NCBI RefSeq assembly: GCF_021390335.1
Contig: NZ_JAJUXK010000005.1
Location: 372,001 to 436,000, forward strand
Source of the DNA: Dyadobacter sp. CY343
GTDB taxonomy: Bacteria; Bacteroidota; Bacteroidia; Cytophagales; Spirosomataceae
DNA: 64,000 nt
Direction: 5' to 3'
Shown: in pieces, positions 18,901 to 26,720 of the stretch
How the letters are laid out: each line of letters starts with the position of its first letter
Position numbering within the stretch: the first letter of the stretch is position 1
Position numbers and translations under genes: made by a program
The notes under the pieces: model-generated
Told to the model about the DNA's origin: nothing
The model's input: only the letters and a program-made list of their open reading frames with translations
The model's database searches: none

Positions 18901-19134
18901 TTTATTCAGGATGCATCTTACCTGCGTTTGAAAAACCTTTACCTGTCTTACACATTCAACGAGAAATTATTGAGCAAGGTCAGGTCGAAGGGTTTGACGA
19001 TCTATGTTTCTGGCGATAACCTGTTGACGTGGACCAAATACGAAGGAAATGACCCCGAACGTGCCGGTTCAGGCAGGTTTGCACAGTTTCCCCAGTTGCG
19101 GATCTACACTGCCGGATTAAGTATCAAGTTTTAA
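15967..19134 (+). CDS. SusC-family TonB-dependent outer-membrane receptor
   Basis: This 1055-residue SusC/RagA protein has a long N-terminal extension before the hydrophobic signal (about 43-58, ending SFGQ). A carboxypeptidase-regulatory-like beta-sandwich (ISGTVFDNENAPLPGASV, about 62-140) comes next, then the TonB box region (EVVVVGYGTAKKANLSGSV), plug domain and a 22-strand barrel ending in an aromatic residue (GLSIKF). With the SusD gene 39 bp downstream it forms a glycan import complex. Context (GH95-like enzyme, fuconate dehydratase, FucP) suggests fucose-containing oligosaccharides. The first ATG is used because no nearer in-frame ATG precedes the signal peptide; a later GTG/TTG start cannot be excluded. 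Confidence 0.92.
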   Translation: MDQIYNPESRTRSGWLASWRLCGRSGVHLVKPAHFNGLSDRFSKVLVVVLLIFCHVSFGQNRQISGTVFDNENAPLPGASVQVKGTTTGTITDADGKYSLQIEPNSTLVFSYIGYLRQEIPAGTQTTLDVSLKAEESSLSEVVVVGYGTAKKANLSGSVTTVSGKELTERPVPNVQNLLQGRVSGLDVIQSTGEPGRDDASYQLRGFGSFGASNAPLILVDGIIASIKNLSPQDIESVTVLKDAASASIYGARAANGVILITTKKGKAGSSEIEYTGSFGLSEATRTPELITNSVQYMEMYNSARARSGQAPIYTQEQIDLYKNNPNSEQYPNFNWLDYVLDKGPIQNHHLGFSGGNEKTLYNVSFNYLDQESITKGYLYKRYNGLIDFSTQVHKRVRVGTNLNLSFQDAKAPWLVNDDLLLLAYASGPTFGPFLPDGSGRITNRDFATNGSGNRSVEEVYATGGQYTKTYNVNAQAFVEIEILKGLKWMNKAGLTFYNDQLKNRQFGSPSFAYHPNAEGTYVQVANGNPTFFGLQQREDRSITRTFFSTLNYTKQFGTNHNLGLLAGFEQQNNLTERLSGSRFDFPNTSLMVLDGSGPNNQATGGTAAEWALQSYFGRVNYDFKGKYFIEGNIRRDGTSRVSSRWGTFGGGSAAWRISEEGFIKNSVSWVDNLKLRASYGVLGNQEINVGVADRINLAGNYPYQDILSLTAYPFAGLSSGAQLTRLVTRDLRWEKTAMLDFGLDVDLYKGLFGATIDWYKRNTTDILSTRADLPSSVGLLAPIVNAGGMQNTGLEVELRHRKSFGDFNYGVSVLYHKFNNKVTKLLAPTLGTIEVGQPYNNFFVYDWIGVFQSQEEIDNSPKQPSSGTLKPGDLKIRDVDGNGTVGPEDRIRISRFPKYNYSFSLNAGWKGFNLTAFFQGVQGVNTQVNGWGYEPFQQGSAPPTRFLDAWSPTNPSNTIPATYLTGYAGVSGYASTYFIQDASYLRLKNLYLSYTFNEKLLSKVRSKGLTIYVSGDNLLTWTKYEGNDPERAGSGRFAQFPQLRIYTAGLSIKF

Positions 19135-19173
19135 AATATAGCCCTGATTTACAGCTATTAAACTGCTATAAAA

Positions 19174-20703
19174 ATGAATTTCAGACATAAATATATATGT
19201 GCCGCCATGCTGGCGAGCCTCGTGCTGGGCGGTACCACTTCCTGCGACGACGGCTATCTTGACAAAGACCCGCTGCACGCCATTTCGGGCGCTACTTTCT
19301 GGAAAACACAGGCCGACGTGGATATGGCGCTGGCGGGGGTTTACCGCAGGTTGCAAAGTTCGGTCTTCGGCCACCGCAGACCTTATCTGGACACCTACTC
19401 GGACAATGCGCTCGACAGGCACAGTTACTTCAATTTCAACAATGCGACGATTGGCATTATAAACCCTTCCAACATCAACTCGTCGCTGTACAATGATCCT
19501 TACGCCGGAATTGCAGCCTGCAACTATTTTCTGGCAAATGTGGGAACCGTGACGGAATTGCCGCCGGCCAAAAAGGATGTCTATTCGGCGGAAGTGCGGT
19601 TTTTGCGTGCATTGTTCTATTTCGAGCTTGTGCAGTTCTTTGGCGATGTAGTTTTGTATAAAGAGGCGCCGGCAGATGCGGAAGCTGCCAAAATTGCGAA
19701 GAGTCCCAGAGCGGAGGTACTTGCATTTGTAGTCGAAGATCTGAACGATGCGATCGCCAAACTGCCGGCTACTGCCTATGCGGGCCACGCTGTAAAAGCC
19801 AGTGCGCAAATGTTGAAAGCGCGGGTCAGGATGTATGAGAAAAACTGGGCCGACGCGGTTGCGTTGACGAGTGAGATCATGGCTACCAATACCTTTTCGA
19901 TTTTTCAGGGCGGTTATGCCAATCTGTTTCTGCAACCAACCCAGCAGGGAAATCCGGAGATCATTTTTTCAACCAAATATCTGGCACCCAATAACCCGCA
20001 GGGCAATGAAGGAATGCTCGTTGAAATTGGCTGGTACGGAGGTATTCAGCCTTACCAGAACCTGGTGGACGAATATGAAATGACCAACGGGAAGAAGATC
20101 ACCGATCCCGGTTCCGGCTACGATGCGGCCAAACCGTATGATAAAAGGGACCCAAGGTTGAAAATGACCGTACTGGTACCAGGCGACCCGCATATTAACC
20201 CCGACGGATCCGTATTTAACACCACAGATCCGATCCTGACCGGGTTTGTTCAGAAGAAATATATGGACGTTTCCAAGCTGCCCTGGGACAGATCTAAAAT
20301 TCCAGTGACCGATATGAATGTGGTGCATATGCGCTACGCGGAGGTTTTGCTCGCATTTGCAGAGGCTAAAAATGAGGTTTCGGGACCAGATGCAACTATT
20401 TATGACGCATTGAATAAAATCCGCGCGAGAACGGGGGTGAACCTGCCGCCAGTGGACCAGACGATGTATAATACCAAAGAAAAGCTGCGCGATTTCATCC
20501 GCCACGAACGCCGTACCGAGCTGGCGATGGAAGGACACCGTTATTTCGATCTGAAACGCTGGGGGATTATGGCAGAAAGACTGGCTATGGTGAAAAACCC
20601 GGCCGGCGTCACTTTGTCATTTGGAGAAAAAGAAAATCTGCTTCCATTCCCGCAGTCGGAGATTGACCGGAACAAGAATCTGGTTCAAAACCCGGGTTAC
20701 TAA
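19174..20703 (+). CDS. SusD/RagB-family outer-membrane lipoprotein
   Basis: The 509-residue lipoprotein has an N-terminal signal ending in GGTTSC (Cys near residue 24), so it is lipid-anchored. An N-terminal TPR-like helical half (ATFWKTQADVDMALAGVYR; VRFLRALFYFELVQFFGDV) and the C-terminal SusD half (RHERRTELAMEGHRYFDLKRW) follow, with the terminal PQSEIDRNKNLVQNPGY typical of the family. It caps the SusC receptor encoded just upstream and contributes the ligand-binding surface. Substrate specificity cannot be read from the sequence; the neighbourhood argues for a fucosylated glycan. Confidence 0.92.
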   Translation: MNFRHKYICAAMLASLVLGGTTSCDDGYLDKDPLHAISGATFWKTQADVDMALAGVYRRLQSSVFGHRRPYLDTYSDNALDRHSYFNFNNATIGIINPSNINSSLYNDPYAGIAACNYFLANVGTVTELPPAKKDVYSAEVRFLRALFYFELVQFFGDVVLYKEAPADAEAAKIAKSPRAEVLAFVVEDLNDAIAKLPATAYAGHAVKASAQMLKARVRMYEKNWADAVALTSEIMATNTFSIFQGGYANLFLQPTQQGNPEIIFSTKYLAPNNPQGNEGMLVEIGWYGGIQPYQNLVDEYEMTNGKKITDPGSGYDAAKPYDKRDPRLKMTVLVPGDPHINPDGSVFNTTDPILTGFVQKKYMDVSKLPWDRSKIPVTDMNVVHMRYAEVLLAFAEAKNEVSGPDATIYDALNKIRARTGVNLPPVDQTMYNTKEKLRDFIRHERRTELAMEGHRYFDLKRWGIMAERLAMVKNPAGVTLSFGEKENLLPFPQSEIDRNKNLVQNPGY

Positions 20704-20726
20704 AACTTACTATTCCTAAACCTGCT

Positions 20727-23045
20727 ATGATTTTGAAATCTTCTCATGCTTTTCCTGCTAAACTTTGGCTGGTTTGCACAATACTGCTGCCTGCTGCCTT
20801 TGCGAATGCCCAGCCAAAACCGGAGCATAATATGCATTTTGATAAGCTGGCAAAAAGCTGGGATGAAGCCCTGCCGCTCGGGAACGGGACTGTGGGCGCG
20901 CTGATCTGGCAAAAAGAAGGTAAGCTCCGTTTTTCGCTCGACCGTGCCGATGTATGGGATATGCGACCAATGGCGGGTCTGCATAGGGAAGAGTTTAGTT
21001 TTAAATGGGTGCAGGAGCAGGTTCGTAAAAAAGACTATAAACCCGTTCAGCAATATCTGGACGCCCCTTATGACAAAGAACCTGCTCCTTCCAAGATCCC
21101 CGCGGGTGCGCTGGAATTCCGTTTGCCGGAAGGTATTTCTGTTAAAAAGGCGGACCTGGAAATTGCGAATGCAACTGCAGTTGTGGAATGGACGAATGGG
21201 ATGGTGCTGAAAACATTTGTGCACGCGACGAAGCCGGTTGGCTGGTTTCGGTTTGAAGGTGTGGGGAATGAATTTACGCCTGAATTAATAGCCCCGCAAT
21301 ATGAAGGAAAAGTCAAAGCTGGCGCGGCACCTGATCCGGTAGGCGGTGAAGATCTGGTCAGATTAGGCTACAAACAAGGTCCGATCAAGCGTACCGGGAA
21401 CAGCATTACCTACAATCAGGAAGGTTGGGGTGGGTTTAAATATGAGATAACAGTGCGCTGGAAATCAGCGGGGAAAGGTATTATTGAAGGTGTGTGGAGC
21501 GTGTCTTCGCATTACCCCAAATCAGCAGTGCAGCCGGCATCGGCTACTGTTACGCAAGCTGCATTGAAAGATACCTACGCCGCTACACATGCCACGCACG
21601 CAGCCTGGTGGACCAAATTCTGGCAGCAATCTTCGATCCGGGTACCTGATCCGATGATCGAAAAGCAATGGTATCTGGAACAATATAAGTTTGGTTCGGC
21701 AGCCCGGCGCGGGGCACCGCCGATTTCTTTGCAGGCTGTGTGGACAGCTGATAACGGTCGCATTCCACCTTGGAAGGGCGATTATCACCACGATCTGAAT
21801 ACCCAGCTCAGTTACTGGCCGGCATACAGTGGTAATCACCTCGAAGAGGCGCTCGGTTACCTGGACCATCTTGACGAAAACAAAAAGAATTACCTGCGCT
21901 ACACCGAGGATTATTTTGGTGTAAAAGGACTCGCAGTACCCGGCGTGACCACCCTAGACGGAACCGAAATGGGAGGCTGGATCCAGTATTCACTTTCCCC
22001 GACGGTATCGGGCTGGCTGGCGCAGCATTACTATTTGCAGTGGCGGTACAGCATGGATAAGACGTTTTTGAAAGACCGTGCCTATCCCTGGTTTAAGGAA
22101 GTATGTGCATTTTTCGAGCATATTACGGTTAAAAATGAAAAAGGTCAGCGGCAGCTGCCGATCAGTTCGAGCCCTGAGATTCATAACAATAGCCTGGAAG
22201 CCTGGTTTTCTCAGACTACCAATTACGACCTGTCGATCATCAAATTCACATTAACAGCAGGCGCGGAAATCGCATTGGCGATGGGAGATAAGGCGCAGGC
22301 TGACAAATGGCAGGGCATTTTGAAAGAATTTCCGGATTATGCCAAAACAGCCGAACACGAACTGATGTTCGCGCCCGGGCATCCTTACAACGAATCGCAC
22401 AGGCATTTTTCGAATGTAATGGCCATTCATCCGCTGGGATTGATCAAATGGGAAGATGGCGAAGAGGCGCAGCAAACGATCAAAAATACGATTGCATTAC
22501 TGGATAAGGTTGGGCCGGATTACTGGTGTGGCTATTCCTATTCCTGGCTCGCCAACCTGAAAGCCCGCGCCAAAGACGGTGCCGGCGCCCGCGACGCACT
22601 GGCTACATTCGCCAAAGCATTCTGTCTGCCCAACAGCTTCCACGCCAACGGCGACCAGACTAAATCCGGTCTTTCCAAATTCACATATCGTCCATTCACG
22701 CTGGAAGGAAACTTCGCATTTGCATCGGGTTTGCAGGAAATGATGCTGCAAAGCTACGCCGGCTTCATCCAGATCATGCCCGCATTACCGGCCGACTGGC
22801 AGGAGGCCGCATTTGATAATCTGCGTGCGGAAGGAGCGATTTTAGTTAGTGCGCAAAAGAAAGCCGGGAAAGTAAGTAACATCAAGCTCACTGCTGAGAA
22901 AGCCGGAGAAACATCGCTCGAACTGGCCTCGGCCGGGTATAACATCACCTTATCCAAAGGCGCTAAGAAGATCAGGGACGACGGGAAGTTTGTGAAGTTC
23001 AGTTTTCCCGCAGGCGGCAAGGTGGAAATCGTGGGGAAACGATGA
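20727..23045 (+). CDS. GH95-like glycoside hydrolase (alpha-L-fucosidase relative)
   Basis: The 772-residue protein has a signal peptide ending in ANAQ (about residue 29) and the GH95 layout. An N-terminal beta domain opens with WDEALPLGNGTVGALIWQ (45-62). A helical barrel follows with HHDLNTQLSYWPAYS (354-368), SSPE (481-484), HRHFSNVMAIHPLG (558-571) and GYSYSWLANLKARAKDG, and the C-terminal part has LEGNFAFASGLQEM (659-672) and IMPALPADWQ. E484 would be the general acid. Compared with GH95 alpha-L-fucosidases as I recall them, the Asp of xDGNF is Glu660 and the first Asn of the NxN pair is Asp356, so specificity or mechanism may differ. It follows the SusD gene by 23 bp and would act in the periplasm or at the surface. 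Confidence 0.8.
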   Translation: MILKSSHAFPAKLWLVCTILLPAAFANAQPKPEHNMHFDKLAKSWDEALPLGNGTVGALIWQKEGKLRFSLDRADVWDMRPMAGLHREEFSFKWVQEQVRKKDYKPVQQYLDAPYDKEPAPSKIPAGALEFRLPEGISVKKADLEIANATAVVEWTNGMVLKTFVHATKPVGWFRFEGVGNEFTPELIAPQYEGKVKAGAAPDPVGGEDLVRLGYKQGPIKRTGNSITYNQEGWGGFKYEITVRWKSAGKGIIEGVWSVSSHYPKSAVQPASATVTQAALKDTYAATHATHAAWWTKFWQQSSIRVPDPMIEKQWYLEQYKFGSAARRGAPPISLQAVWTADNGRIPPWKGDYHHDLNTQLSYWPAYSGNHLEEALGYLDHLDENKKNYLRYTEDYFGVKGLAVPGVTTLDGTEMGGWIQYSLSPTVSGWLAQHYYLQWRYSMDKTFLKDRAYPWFKEVCAFFEHITVKNEKGQRQLPISSSPEIHNNSLEAWFSQTTNYDLSIIKFTLTAGAEIALAMGDKAQADKWQGILKEFPDYAKTAEHELMFAPGHPYNESHRHFSNVMAIHPLGLIKWEDGEEAQQTIKNTIALLDKVGPDYWCGYSYSWLANLKARAKDGAGARDALATFAKAFCLPNSFHANGDQTKSGLSKFTYRPFTLEGNFAFASGLQEMMLQSYAGFIQIMPALPADWQEAAFDNLRAEGAILVSAQKKAGKVSNIKLTAEKAGETSLELASAGYNITLSKGAKKIRDDGKFVKFSFPAGGKVEIVGKR

Positions 23046-23046
23046 T

Positions 23047-23143
23047 CGCATGCCGCAGAGCGGCTACCCCTTTGTAGGGAGGAAGGAGGAAGGGAGGGCC
23101 AAGTAGGGTCAGCGCATGCCGCAGAGCGGCTACCCATTTGTAG
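23047..23143 (+). repeat. Two copies of a 31-bp direct repeat containing a small palindrome
   Basis: Copies at 23047-23077 and 23113-23143 are identical except for one base (C versus A in the second half). Each contains GCCGCAGAGCGGC, a 5-bp stem with a 3-nt loop. They are separated by a 35-bp purine-rich spacer (GGAGGAAGGAGGAAGGG). The arrangement, directly after a stop codon, is like dispersed intergenic REP-type repeats; no second site was noticed elsewhere in the window. Confidence 0.8.
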
Positions 23144-23164
23144 AAAAATGGTTTTGATCGTGAT

Positions 23165-23214
23165 TTTGGCCCCGGCGGGGCCTCCTGTTTATAGGAGGCC
23201 CCGCCGGGGCCAAA
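23165..23214. terminator. Perfect 22-bp inverted repeat, probable terminator or palindromic repeat
   Basis: Arms at 23165-23186 and 23193-23214 are perfectly complementary over 22 bp with a 6-nt loop (GTTTAT). The stem core is very GC-rich (GGCCCCGGCGGGGCC) and its outer ends are TTT/AAA. It lies between the GH95-like gene and the promoter of the esterase gene, so it can end the SusCD transcript. There is no long T-run after it, and its strength and symmetry also fit a mobile palindromic element. Confidence 0.7.
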
Positions 23215-23230
23215 TCATTGTTGGTTGCAA

Positions 23231-23261
23231 GTTGAGATTAGATTTTTGCGGCATAATTTTG
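23231..23261 (+). promoter_or_regulatory. Promoter of the carboxylesterase gene
   Basis: GTTG (23231-23234), 19-bp spacer, then TAATTTTG (23254-23261): exact -7 match and three of four bases of the -33 box at the preferred spacing. The predicted transcript start is near 23268, ahead of the ATG at 23312. Confidence 0.65.
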
Positions 23262-23311
23262 TATTCTTGGTGTAATCGATATTGAAACTGCAATTCCTTA
23301 ACCGTCGTATT

Positions 23312-24964
23312 ATGAGCCCAATTGACAGAAGGCAATTCTTATCTCAGCTTTCATTAGCTACGGCCGCGGTCGGCGCCAGCGGATTTGGTTTCAAGTATTA
23401 TGACAAAGATGGTTTTGTTGAGGTTGAGATAGCGCCGGGAAAGCTGCGGGGGGTACGGCACAATGGGGTGAACATATTCAGGGGCGTTCCTTATGGGGGC
23501 AAAGTGTCGGGGGACAGGCGGTTTCGTCGCCCTGCACCCGTGGAACCGTGGACTGGTGTACGGAGTTCGGTATTCGGTGCGCCCTCCATGCAGCCGCCGC
23601 GCCACAACGAGCCAGCACCGGCGGAGGATTGTTTGTTTCTCAATGTATGGACACCGGCAAATGATAACCGGAAACGCCCGGTGATGTTTTACAATCACGG
23701 CGGCGGATTCGTGATCGGGTCGGGGGCGTCGCAAAGCCAGGATGGATCCAATCTCGCCCGGAATTTCGATGTCGTGGTTGTTCAGACCAATCATAGACTG
23801 GGACTCCTGGGTTTCCTGTATCTGGATGAAATCGCGGGCGAGGAATATGCAGGTTCGGGGAATATGGGTATGCTCGATATTGTCGACGGCCTGAAATGGG
23901 TGCACGAAAATATTGCACAATTTGGCGGAGATCCGAATAATGTGATGATTTTCGGCGAGTCGGGTGGGGGAGCGAAGACTTCCTGCCTGTATGCAATGCC
24001 TTCGGCTGCGCCTTATTTCAACAAAGCCTCGATAGAAAGTGGCCCGGGTGTGCGCATGACCCCCAAAGAAACGGCCGCCGAGACTACGGCAATGCTTTTA
24101 AGAGAATTGAATATCTCTCCCAAGGATTGGAGAAAGTTGCTCGACGTACCAGCTGCCGATTTGCTGGCTATTCAGGATAAACTGCCATCTGTACCTCCAT
24201 TTATTGATAAAAACAATAAGAAAAAGCCGCAGCCAGGCGCGGGCGGCTTCGGTCCGGTAGTCGATGGGAAAATACTTCCAATTCACCCTTTTGATCCTTC
24301 TGCGCCTGACATATCCAAAAATAAACCGTTGCTTGTCGGGTGGAATGAAGATGAGTACAATTTCTTCATCTGGCAGCGAAAAGAAGTGGATTTGGTGAAA
24401 ATTGACTTTGAGGGTTTACAGAAAAAACTCGAACCGTTTCATGGCGCGGATACGCAAAAAATGATCACTACTTACCGGAAAACAATGCCTGATGCATCCG
24501 CGATCGATGTTCTTGTAGCAATAACCTCTATCGCGATGATGGGGTTGGGTTCGATTGATATTGCAGAGAAGAAGGTACAGCAGAACGGGGCGCCGGTTTA
24601 TCTGTACAATTTTGGGTATAAATCAGAAAAAAAGATACTCGACACCGACTACCCGATGGGCACGCCGCACGCGATGGATATTAGTTTCAAATTCAATAAC
24701 GAGGTGCCGCCCAAAGATCCAACTCAGTCCAGCGAAAGCTTTTTCGGAGGGAGCAAGCCCGAGCGTTTTGTGGCTTCACATCACTTTGCGGAACTATGGA
24801 CAACCTTCGCGAGGACCGGAAAACCAGCCGCAAAGGACGTTCCCGAGTGGCCGGCTTACAATATGAAAGACCGGCCGACTATGCGCATTGATACGAAATG
24901 TGAGGTGATCAACAACCGTTTCAAAGAAGAACTGGCTATGTGGAAATCCATCCGGAAAGCATAA
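23312..24964 (+). CDS. Type B carboxylesterase with Tat-like signal
   Basis: This 550-residue alpha/beta-hydrolase starts at ATG 23312 (TTG 23282 is an in-frame alternative). The leader DRRQFLSQLSLATAA has the twin-arginine pattern. Family marks are FRGVPYG (56-62), EDCLFLNVWTP (105-115), oxyanion-hole NHGGGF (128-133), nucleophile elbow GESGGG with Ser217, and the C-terminal His in GTPHAMDISF. It should hydrolyse ester bonds in the periplasm; acetyl or feruloyl groups on imported oligosaccharides are one possibility given the SusCD genes upstream, but it has its own promoter and may be unrelated. It converges on the CoA-transferase gene with a 13-bp gap. Confidence 0.9.
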   Translation: MSPIDRRQFLSQLSLATAAVGASGFGFKYYDKDGFVEVEIAPGKLRGVRHNGVNIFRGVPYGGKVSGDRRFRRPAPVEPWTGVRSSVFGAPSMQPPRHNEPAPAEDCLFLNVWTPANDNRKRPVMFYNHGGGFVIGSGASQSQDGSNLARNFDVVVVQTNHRLGLLGFLYLDEIAGEEYAGSGNMGMLDIVDGLKWVHENIAQFGGDPNNVMIFGESGGGAKTSCLYAMPSAAPYFNKASIESGPGVRMTPKETAAETTAMLLRELNISPKDWRKLLDVPAADLLAIQDKLPSVPPFIDKNNKKKPQPGAGGFGPVVDGKILPIHPFDPSAPDISKNKPLLVGWNEDEYNFFIWQRKEVDLVKIDFEGLQKKLEPFHGADTQKMITTYRKTMPDASAIDVLVAITSIAMMGLGSIDIAEKKVQQNGAPVYLYNFGYKSEKKILDTDYPMGTPHAMDISFKFNNEVPPKDPTQSSESFFGGSKPERFVASHHFAELWTTFARTGKPAAKDVPEWPAYNMKDRPTMRIDTKCEVINNRFKEELAMWKSIRKA

Positions 24965-24977
24965 TTAGTGCCGATAC

Positions 24978-26486
24978 CTATGTTAATACCGGCTGCCGTT
25001 TCATACTGCCGGTGGTCCGCAGGTTGTGGTACCAGTCAAATGCTTTTTCCAGGACGTGGGGTGTCTGTCCGCCGCGCTCGCAGGCTTCGGCGTAATACCC
25101 GGCCAGCATTTCGCGGTAATCGGGATGCACGCAGTTTTTGATGATTGCTTCCGCTTTTTGCCTCGGCGCGAGCCCCCTTAAATCTGCCAGTCCCTGCTCT
25201 GTTACCACAATGTCCACATCATGTTCGGAATGGTCGACATGTGAAACCATCGGTACAATGCGGGAAATAGTACCTCCTTTACAGGTGGATTCGGTTACGA
25301 AAATGCTGATGTAGCTGTTTTGGGCAAAATCTGCCGAGCCGCCAATTCCGTTCATAATGTGTGTTCCGGCAATATGGGAGGAATTGATATTGCCGTAAAT
25401 ATCACATTCCAGCGCCGTATTGATCGCAATAGTTCCCAGCCTGCTGATCACCTCTGCAGAATTGGTGATATCCTGAGGCCGCAGCAGGATTTTATCCTTA
25501 TATTTTTCCAGATTATCAAAAACCCGCTGGTAGCACGCTTCTGAAACTGTAATAGAAGAGCCCGAGGCGAAATCAAGTTTTCCTGCATCGAACAGGTCGA
25601 ATGCACTATCCTGCAAAACTTCTGAATACATTGTCAAATGCTCAAAATCACTGTTTGCAAAACCTTGCAGCACTGCATTGGCCACCTTTCCAATACCCGC
25701 CTGAATAGGTAAAAGTGACTGGGTAAGTCTGCCGGCTGCGACTTCGTTTTTGAGAAAATCAAGAATATACCCTGCAATTTTACTAGTAGTATTGTCGGCC
25801 GGCTGGATATCGGCGGGGCTGTCTTTTTTGTGGGTGAAAACAATGCCCGCGATCTTCTCCGGGTCGCAGGGAATGGAGCCGGTCCCAATGCGCTGTCCGA
25901 CCGAAGTGATGGGGATAATTGCTTTTTCAGGGTAACTGCCGCTCAGGAAAATGTCGTGAATACCTTCTATATTTTCCGGCACTGCGGTATTGATTTCGAT
26001 GATAACCTTTTTTGCCAGCGCCGCAAAAACTGCGGAGTTACCGACGGAAGTTGTGGGTACGATACTGCCGTCTTCGTGAATACACACGGCTTCGATGATC
26101 GCAATATCAATGGCCGGGAAAACGCCGGTTTTCAGATGCATTGCCGTTTCGCCCAGGTTTTCATCAATATACAGAAGCTGTGCGGAGTTGATGTGCCGGC
26201 GCATTGTCGCGTCTGCCTGAAACGGTAACCGCAGCGAAATCGCGTTGGCGGCAGCCAGTTTTGCATCTGTATCCTGGCCCAGCGAAGCGCCGGTGATCAG
26301 TGTAATTTGAGATTGGTCGATCTGAGCCCTTTCGCCAAAAGCTGGCAAAACCGCCTTGCTATCGCCCGATTTCGTAAAGCCGCTGGCAGCGATCACCATT
26401 CCGTTTTGAATAAGACCGGCAGCTTCTTCCGCCAGTATAATCTTATCAGTCAGCGTTTTATTTTTAATTCTTGCCAAGTTTTCCAT
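24978..26486 (-). CDS. Acetyl-CoA hydrolase/succinate:acetate CoA-transferase
   Basis: This 502-residue enzyme belongs to the acetyl-CoA hydrolase/transferase family and probably moves CoA from succinyl-CoA to acetate (or the reverse), linking acetate metabolism to the TCA cycle in the cytoplasm. Evidence: an N-terminal CoA-transferase domain (GMVIAASGFTKSGDSKAV), the catalytic Glu expected in NTALECDIYGN, the glycine-rich loop NGIGGSADFAQN, and the C-terminal VTEQGLADLRGLAPRQKA. Length matches SCACT enzymes (about 500). ATG at 26486; upstream, a palindromic GTTAC-A-GTAAC (26493-26503) and a one-mismatch -7 box (TTACTTTG, reverse strand, 26522-26529) may be regulatory. Confidence 0.9.
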   Translation of the reverse strand: MENLARIKNKTLTDKIILAEEAAGLIQNGMVIAASGFTKSGDSKAVLPAFGERAQIDQSQITLITGASLGQDTDAKLAAANAISLRLPFQADATMRRHINSAQLLYIDENLGETAMHLKTGVFPAIDIAIIEAVCIHEDGSIVPTTSVGNSAVFAALAKKVIIEINTAVPENIEGIHDIFLSGSYPEKAIIPITSVGQRIGTGSIPCDPEKIAGIVFTHKKDSPADIQPADNTTSKIAGYILDFLKNEVAAGRLTQSLLPIQAGIGKVANAVLQGFANSDFEHLTMYSEVLQDSAFDLFDAGKLDFASGSSITVSEACYQRVFDNLEKYKDKILLRPQDITNSAEVISRLGTIAINTALECDIYGNINSSHIAGTHIMNGIGGSADFAQNSYISIFVTESTCKGGTISRIVPMVSHVDHSEHDVDIVVTEQGLADLRGLAPRQKAEAIIKNCVHPDYREMLAGYYAEACERGGQTPHVLEKAFDWYHNLRTTGSMKRQPVLT

Positions 26487-26720
26487 CTGATTGTTACAGT
26501 AACGCTTCTGTTACCATTTGCCAAAGTAACTGAGCCAAGGCTGGAAATATTCTGATTAGGAATGGTTTAGAAACATGATTTGGATCAGGTTTTTTTTAAG
26601 AGCTGCTCTAAAACTGCTTGACACTTTTTCCTAATATCACTCGAATGGTACCTGCAAATAATTGCAATCCAATGCAGCTGGAATACTTCTTACTTTGGTG
26701 TTTCACCTACCTTGTTATGC

